Positions 60,006-64,000 of a stretch of DNA of 64,000 nucleotides are shown piece by piece. The stretch comes from Streptomyces sp. NBC_01481 (GTDB taxonomy: Bacteria > Actinomycetota > Actinomycetes > Streptomycetales > Streptomycetaceae). Every line of letters starts with the position of its first letter. Within the stretch, counting starts at the first letter, position 1. The translations under genes and the position numbers were made by a program. Under the pieces are notes generated by a model that saw nothing but the letters and a program-made list of their open reading frames with translations, had not been told where the DNA came from and did not search any database. The stretch lies in assembly GCF_026339995.1 (NCBI RefSeq), contig NZ_JAPEPT010000004.1, forward strand, positions 310,001-374,000, read 5' to 3'.

Positions 60006-62753
60006 ATGGGCGTCGCCGATGCGGTGGTGGTGATCTTGGTTGCCGTGCTGATCGCCGGTCTGGGGTGGTTCTTCTTCGGGCCGCGCCGTGCCCGTACCGC
60101 GCGGCTGGAGGGCGGGGTGCAGCGGGTCGAGGTGACGGTGCGCGGCGGCTACAGCCCCGACGTCATCAAGGTCCGGCAGGGCATTCCGCTGGAGCTTGTC
60201 TTCAACCGGCAGGAGTCCGGAGAGTGCACCAACCGGGTGGTCTTCCCTGATCTGCGGGTGAGTGCCGGGCTGCCGGCGTATGCGCGTACCACCGTGCGGG
60301 TGCATCCGGCCGAGGCGGGTTCGTTCGGGTTCGCCTGCGGGATGAACATGATCCACGGCACGCTGCTCGTCGAACCGGACAGTGGGGAAGGCCCTTCGGA
60401 GGGTCGCGAGGTCCGGGGCGCTGCTGCGTCCGGGGCGCCGGGCGGTGATGCCGCAGCGGCCGAGGCCGAGGCAGCAGAGGCCGCCGAGCGGCGCGCGGAG
60501 ATCAATGACCTGACGCGTCGTGTGGCCCTCGGCGCGGTGCTGACGGCGCCGGTGCTCTTCGCCGTGATGGCGCATGAACTCTTCGGCGCCGACTGGGTGC
60601 CGGGCTGGATGCTCAACCACTGGTTCCAGCTGGCTCTGATCACTCCGGTGATGTTCTACACGGGGTGGCCGATCCACCGCATCGGCTGGCTGACCCTGCG
60701 CCACCGCGGCGCGGACATGAACTCCCTGATCACGCTGGGTACTTCGGCTGCGTACGGCTACAGCCTGCTGGTCACCCTCACGCCCTCCCTGTTGCCCGAG
60801 GACGTGCGCGAGGTGTACTTCGAGGCGGTCGGAGTGATCCTCACCCTGATCCTGCTCGGACGTCTCCTCGAGGCGCGCGCCAAGGCGGGCACCGGCGAGG
60901 CCATCCGCGCGCTGCTGGGCCTTCAGGCCCGTACCGCACGCGTGGTGCGCGACGGAACCGAGGCGGAAGTCCCTGTGGAAGACGTCGTCGTGGGCGACGA
61001 GATCGTGATCCGGCCCGGGGAGAAGATCCCCGTCGACTCCCGGGTGCTGTCCGGGTCCTCGGCGGTGGACGAGTCCATGGTCACCGGTGAGCCGATGCCC
61101 GTCACCAAACGGGCGGGTGACACGATCATCGGCGCCACCGTCAACACCACCGGTTCCTTGCGGGTACGCGCGAGCAAGGTCGGCGCCGACACGATGCTGG
61201 CCCAGATCATCCGCCTCGTGCAGCAGGCCCAGGCGTCCAAGGCGCCGATCCAGCGGCTGGCCGACGCGGTCTCTGCCTACTTCGTGCCCGCCGTCATCGC
61301 CATCGCCATCGCCACGTTCGCGCTCTGGTACACGGTCGGTCCGGCCCCGGCGCTCACCCTCGCCCTGGTCTCCGCGGTCGCCGTGCTGATCATCGCCTGC
61401 CCTTGCGCACTGGGCCTGGCCACCCCGCTGTCCATCATGGTCGGCACCGGCAAGGGCGCCCAGGCGGGCATCCTCATCCGCTCCGCCGAAGCTCTGGAGA
61501 CCGCCCACAAACTCGACACCGTCGTCTTGGACAAGACCGGCACCGTTACCGCGGGAAAGCCTGTCCTGACCGATGTTCACGCGGCTGACGGCTTCGAGGA
61601 GTCCCAACTGCTGACACTGGTGGCGGCGGCCGAGGCCGACAGTGAGCACCCACTGGCGGGCGCGATCGGCACCGGCGCCCGGGAGCGGAAGCTCAGCGTG
61701 CCCGCTGCGAGCAGCTTCGACTCGGTCACCGGTAAGGGCGTGCAGGCAACCGTCGACGGCCGCGCCGTGCTGGTCGGCACCGCCCGCCTGCTCTCGGACG
61801 TGGGCATCGACACTGGTGCCCTCGCCCCGGTCGCAGCCGAACTGTCGGCGCAGGGCAAGACGCCCGTACTCGCCGCCGTCGACGGCCGGGCAGCCGGGGT
61901 GCTGGCCGTGGCCGACACCGTCAAAGACGACTCCGCCCAGGCCATCGCCGCCTTGCAAGGGCTCGGCATCGACGTGGTCATCCTCACCGGCGACAACGCC
62001 CGCACCGCCGCCGCTATCGCCCAACAGGTGGGCGTCCACCGGGTGCTGGCCGAGGTGCTTCCCGAGCACAAGGCCGACGAGATCCGCCGTCTGCAGGGCG
62101 AGGGCCGCACCGTGGGCATGGTCGGCGACGGCATCAACGACGCCCCCGCCCTCGCCGCCGCCGACGTCGGGCTCGCCATCGGGACCGGCACCGACGTGGC
62201 CATCGAAGCCGCCGACATCACCCTCATCTCCGGCTCCCTGACCGGCGTGGTCACCGCCATCCGGCTCTCCCGCGCCACCATGCGCAACATCCGGCAGAAC
62301 CTCTTCTTCGCCCTGATCTACAACGCCGTCGGCATCCCCCTCGCAGCCGGCGCCCTGTACCCGTGGCTCGGTCTGCGGCTCAGCCCGATCATCGCCGCGG
62401 CCGCTATGGCACTGTCCTCCCTGTCCGTGGTCACCAACTCCGGCCGCCTGCGCCGCTGGCACACCACCCCGCTGCCGAGAGCCGAAACGGTCCACGTCGA
62501 GCCCCGGGTCGAATCCGCCGCCGACCGGACCGAGCCCGAAGCCGCAGGCGATCACGAGCGCAGCGACCACACCACGGTGGTGGACCCGGTGTGCGGCATG
62601 CGCCTTGCCCCGGCAGCCGCCGCCGAGCGGCGCGACACCGCCACCGGCAGCCTCTACTTCTGCTCCCCGCGGTGCGCAGCCGCCTACGACACCGACCCGG
62701 ACCATTACCGCGCACCGGCACCCGGCGGATCGCACGGAGATGAACCCCACTGA
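60006..62753 (+). CDS. Copper P-type ATPase with N-terminal cupredoxin-like and C-terminal YHS domains
   Basis: A 915-residue protein. Residues 5-25 form a membrane helix; 38-125 a cupredoxin-like domain with possible ligands in ESGECTNRVVFPD and FACGMNMIHG. The ATPase follows: transmembrane CPC at 465-467 (IIACPCALGLATPLS), the phosphorylated Asp509 in VVLDKTGTVTAGKP, SEHPL and MVGDGINDAPALAAAD. After residue 857 a YHS domain closes it (VVDPVCGMRL, YFCSPRCAAAYDTDP). It exports copper using ATP. The usual N-terminal HMA domain is missing and the cupredoxin takes its place. Confidence 0.92.
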   Translation: MGVADAVVVILVAVLIAGLGWFFFGPRRARTARLEGGVQRVEVTVRGGYSPDVIKVRQGIPLELVFNRQESGECTNRVVFPDLRVSAGLPAYARTTVRVHPAEAGSFGFACGMNMIHGTLLVEPDSGEGPSEGREVRGAAASGAPGGDAAAAEAEAAEAAERRAEINDLTRRVALGAVLTAPVLFAVMAHELFGADWVPGWMLNHWFQLALITPVMFYTGWPIHRIGWLTLRHRGADMNSLITLGTSAAYGYSLLVTLTPSLLPEDVREVYFEAVGVILTLILLGRLLEARAKAGTGEAIRALLGLQARTARVVRDGTEAEVPVEDVVVGDEIVIRPGEKIPVDSRVLSGSSAVDESMVTGEPMPVTKRAGDTIIGATVNTTGSLRVRASKVGADTMLAQIIRLVQQAQASKAPIQRLADAVSAYFVPAVIAIAIATFALWYTVGPAPALTLALVSAVAVLIIACPCALGLATPLSIMVGTGKGAQAGILIRSAEALETAHKLDTVVLDKTGTVTAGKPVLTDVHAADGFEESQLLTLVAAAEADSEHPLAGAIGTGARERKLSVPAASSFDSVTGKGVQATVDGRAVLVGTARLLSDVGIDTGALAPVAAELSAQGKTPVLAAVDGRAAGVLAVADTVKDDSAQAIAALQGLGIDVVILTGDNARTAAAIAQQVGVHRVLAEVLPEHKADEIRRLQGEGRTVGMVGDGINDAPALAAADVGLAIGTGTDVAIEAADITLISGSLTGVVTAIRLSRATMRNIRQNLFFALIYNAVGIPLAAGALYPWLGLRLSPIIAAAAMALSSLSVVTNSGRLRRWHTTPLPRAETVHVEPRVESAADRTEPEAAGDHERSDHTTVVDPVCGMRLAPAAAAERRDTATGSLYFCSPRCAAAYDTDPDHYRAPAPGGSHGDEPH

Positions 62754-62892
62754 CCACCGCTCCCAGTCAAGCGCCGCCGATCCCGCCCCTTGCCGACGCG
62801 GGGTACGCCGAACTCACTGCGGCCCTGCGCCGCACACCGCGACTGTGAGGGGGCGTGGCAGGGCGGCCGCGACCAGAGGCTAGGCTCAGCGC

Positions 62893-63324
62893 ATGGTCAC
62901 GGCTTGGTCGTCGCCCAGCAAACCTCGGGCCCGCTTCGCGGCGGGTCCACTGCGCGTGCTGTGGTTGGCAGCCCTGCTGTTCGGCTTTCTGTTCACACAC
63001 GATGCGAGCGCCCACAGCGCCCACAGCGCCCCTAGCCACCCGGCCGCCAGTGTCGCGAGCCCCTCAGCACATACGCATGGTGCGCAAGGCGACCCAGCCA
63101 AAGAGCAGCATCACGACGACGGCCAGGATTCTTCCCATCCAGCTGCGGAATGTGCGGCCGGACAGCCCCAGCAGACATCGGGACCTGCAAGCCCCTCGCT
63201 CACCCCGCTCGACGTGCAGACGCCCTGCCACCGAGTCGTAGCAGGGAAGACGGGCCCGCCCCCGAACCAGGTGGCTCTGCCCCCGTTGCGAAGTTCGACG
63301 AGCTCCGTGGTCCAGCAGATCTAG
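62893..63324 (+). CDS. DUF6153 family protein
   Basis: A 143-residue protein. One hydrophobic helix (LRVLWLAALLFGFLFTHDAS) is followed by a His-rich extracellular region (AHSAHSAPSHPAASVASPSA, EQHHDDGQDSSHP) with a single Cys and a Pro-rich end. The family is common next to Streptomyces copper genes, and the His content suggests metal binding, which is inference. It lies 139 bases after the ATPase. Confidence 0.75.
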   Translation: MVTAWSSPSKPRARFAAGPLRVLWLAALLFGFLFTHDASAHSAHSAPSHPAASVASPSAHTHGAQGDPAKEQHHDDGQDSSHPAAECAAGQPQQTSGPASPSLTPLDVQTPCHRVVAGKTGPPPNQVALPPLRSSTSSVVQQI

Positions 63325-63380
63325 ATTCCGGCGTTCCCGGATTCACCTGTCCCACGCCGTCCGTACCTTTTCCCCTGCCT

Positions 63381-63417
63381 GGCGCGCGGTAGCGCGCCCG
63401 GCGACGCCTTCGTCGCC
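63381..63417 (+). terminator. Two tandem hairpins after the DUF6153 gene
   Basis: GGCGCGC/GCGCGCC (63381-63398, loop GGTA) and GGCGACG/CGTCGCC (63400-63417, loop CCTT) follow each other directly. They lie about 60 bases after the stop and probably end the copper transcript. Confidence 0.6.
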
Positions 63418-63457
63418 TGCGGTCGGCCACATCCCGGAGCCGTAAGGAACCGAATTC

Positions 63458-64000
63458 TTGTCCTCGTCGCAACTCTTCGACCGACCCGTCCGCACTCCGG
63501 AACCGGCTACCCCCGAGCGCGGTCGGGCCGCCTTGCGTAAAGCCCGCTCCCGCCGCGCGCGTAAAAGTTCCTTGCCGGCGCGCTACCTCGGATACGTCGG
63601 TTACTTCGTCGGCGCCGGTCTCATCAGCGGCGCCGTGGTCCACCACCCGCTCGACCCGGCCCGCTACACGAGGATCGCCGTCTACGGTGTCCTGGTCTTC
63701 CTGGCCGCCACCGTTGTCAACGAATTCATCCTCGCCCGCGAGCGGCCGGGCTTGCCGAGAATGGTGGTGGTGATCGGCGCCTCGCTCCTGCTGTCGTTCG
63801 GCATCGGCATGCTCAGCGGGGGCATGCAGCACTTCGACGACTTCCCGGCCCGCGGAGCCGTACTCATACCCGCGGGTGTGACCGTGTCCTTCATCGCGTA
63901 CGTCATCAAGGACGCGGACACGTCCTGGCACCGCATCTTCAGCGTGGCGGGGCTGGCCGTGCTCCTCGCCGCATGCGTCAGCTTCGTCGGCCTGCGGCAG
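63458..64000 (+). CDS. Membrane protein, C-terminus cut by the window edge
   Basis: A frame from TTG 63458 with TAAGGAAC upstream stays open to the last base (181 residues). The basic N-terminus (ALRKARSRRARKSSLPARYL) is followed by four or five hydrophobic segments: GYFVGAGLISGAVVHHPL, IAVYGVLVFLAATVVNEF, MVVVIGASLLLSFGIGML, AVLIPAGVTVSFIAYVIKDA and VAGLAVLLAACVSFVGL. It could be a DUF998- or copper-related integral membrane protein; no family is certain. Confidence 0.7.
   Translation, partial: MSSSQLFDRPVRTPEPATPERGRAALRKARSRRARKSSLPARYLGYVGYFVGAGLISGAVVHHPLDPARYTRIAVYGVLVFLAATVVNEFILARERPGLPRMVVVIGASLLLSFGIGMLSGGMQHFDDFPARGAVLIPAGVTVSFIAYVIKDADTSWHRIFSVAGLAVLLAACVSFVGLRQ

Noticed and set aside
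59868..62750. A 960-residue open frame on the minus strand
   Set aside because: It is antisense to the copper ATPase and made of Gly/Asp/His/Val-rich sequence without any motif.
1..64000. CRISPR arrays, rRNA genes and intact insertion sequences
   Set aside because: No regularly spaced repeats, rRNA-like sequence or complete transposase gene was found on either strand.

Overview
The window looks like a piece of a Streptomyces chromosome. It is very GC-rich with strong third-position GC bias. It has GTG/TTG starts, ATGA stop/start overlaps, and gene neighbourhoods typical of that genus: an SCO5918-like protein, CBS protein, DEAD-box helicase, cold-shock protein and MerR regulator in one block, DUF5996, DUF6325, SHOCT and DUF6153 proteins, and an actinobacterial high-affinity [NiFe]-hydrogenase.

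Layout. (1) 1-3.6 kb: a DUF5996 protein running off the left edge, two membrane proteins and a glutamate-cysteine-ligase-family enzyme. (2) 3.6-9.4 kb, minus strand: a compact, apparently complete phenazine core operon phzB-C-D-E-F-G with overlapping or tightly spaced genes. A 230-bp MITE-like element with 20-bp terminal inverted repeats (9451-9680) sits 32 bp upstream of the phzB start. (3) 9.8-14.5 kb, minus strand: the cold/RNA block (SCO5918-like, CBS, DEAD-box helicase, CspA-type protein, MerR) and a methyltransferase. (4) 14.8-25.5 kb: a sigma-factor-like/TM/ricin-lectin protein, a membrane sulfatase-fold protein, an orphan gltD next to a tRNA-like remnant and a 17-bp hairpin, a hydrolase/SDR pair, a serine beta-lactamase-like hydrolase, an orphan sugar-binding lipoprotein and a PepSY protein. 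(5) 25.6-31.8 kb: a redox-signalling set consisting of a receiver domain fused to a thioredoxin-reductase-like flavoenzyme, a cytosolic kinase with a cyclic-nucleotide-type sensor and a UBP zinc finger, followed by a helix-bundle protein and a SulP transporter. (6) 31.5-41.1 kb: mixed chromosomal genes (HAD, lipid kinase, BrkB, GAP, DUF6325, SHOCT, DUF1232, hydrolase, SRPBCC, TetR, M1 peptidase, iron-permease-like). (7) 41.2-50.1 kb, plus strand: a hydrogenase operon of the actinobacterial type (group 1h, formerly 5): hypX, small and large subunits, NifU-like, DUF5947, DUF6084, a protein split by an in-frame TGA, a maturation protease and a 35-aa DUF6893 peptide.

(8) 50.1-59.2 kb is a decayed integration hotspot. 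Two ~490-bp direct repeats (50096-50584 and 57931-58414) each begin with the same 45-nt 3' end of a tRNA with anticodon CAT. Between and beside them lie broken genes (CDF cation transporter, RHS-repeat protein, aldo/keto reductase, ABC permease tail, ankyrin protein, tyrosinase-like head, membrane methyltransferase head) mixed with a few intact cargo genes (quinone oxidoreductase, AraC, VOC, YjbR) and a lower-GC secreted protein. (9) 59.0-64 kb: a copper module. Small membrane proteins (one frameshifted at a G8 run) diverge from a 915-aa P-type ATPase that carries an N-terminal cupredoxin-like domain and a C-terminal YHS domain. A CsoR-like palindrome lies between them. A DUF6153 protein and a membrane protein running off the right edge follow.

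Functional reading: the window combines a secondary-metabolite operon (phenazine-1-carboxylate or 1,6-dicarboxylate core), an atmospheric-H2-scavenging hydrogenase, a redox-signalling cassette and copper export, with clear traces of mobile DNA at two places. All names rest on reading the sequence and knowledge of the families; no database search was run.
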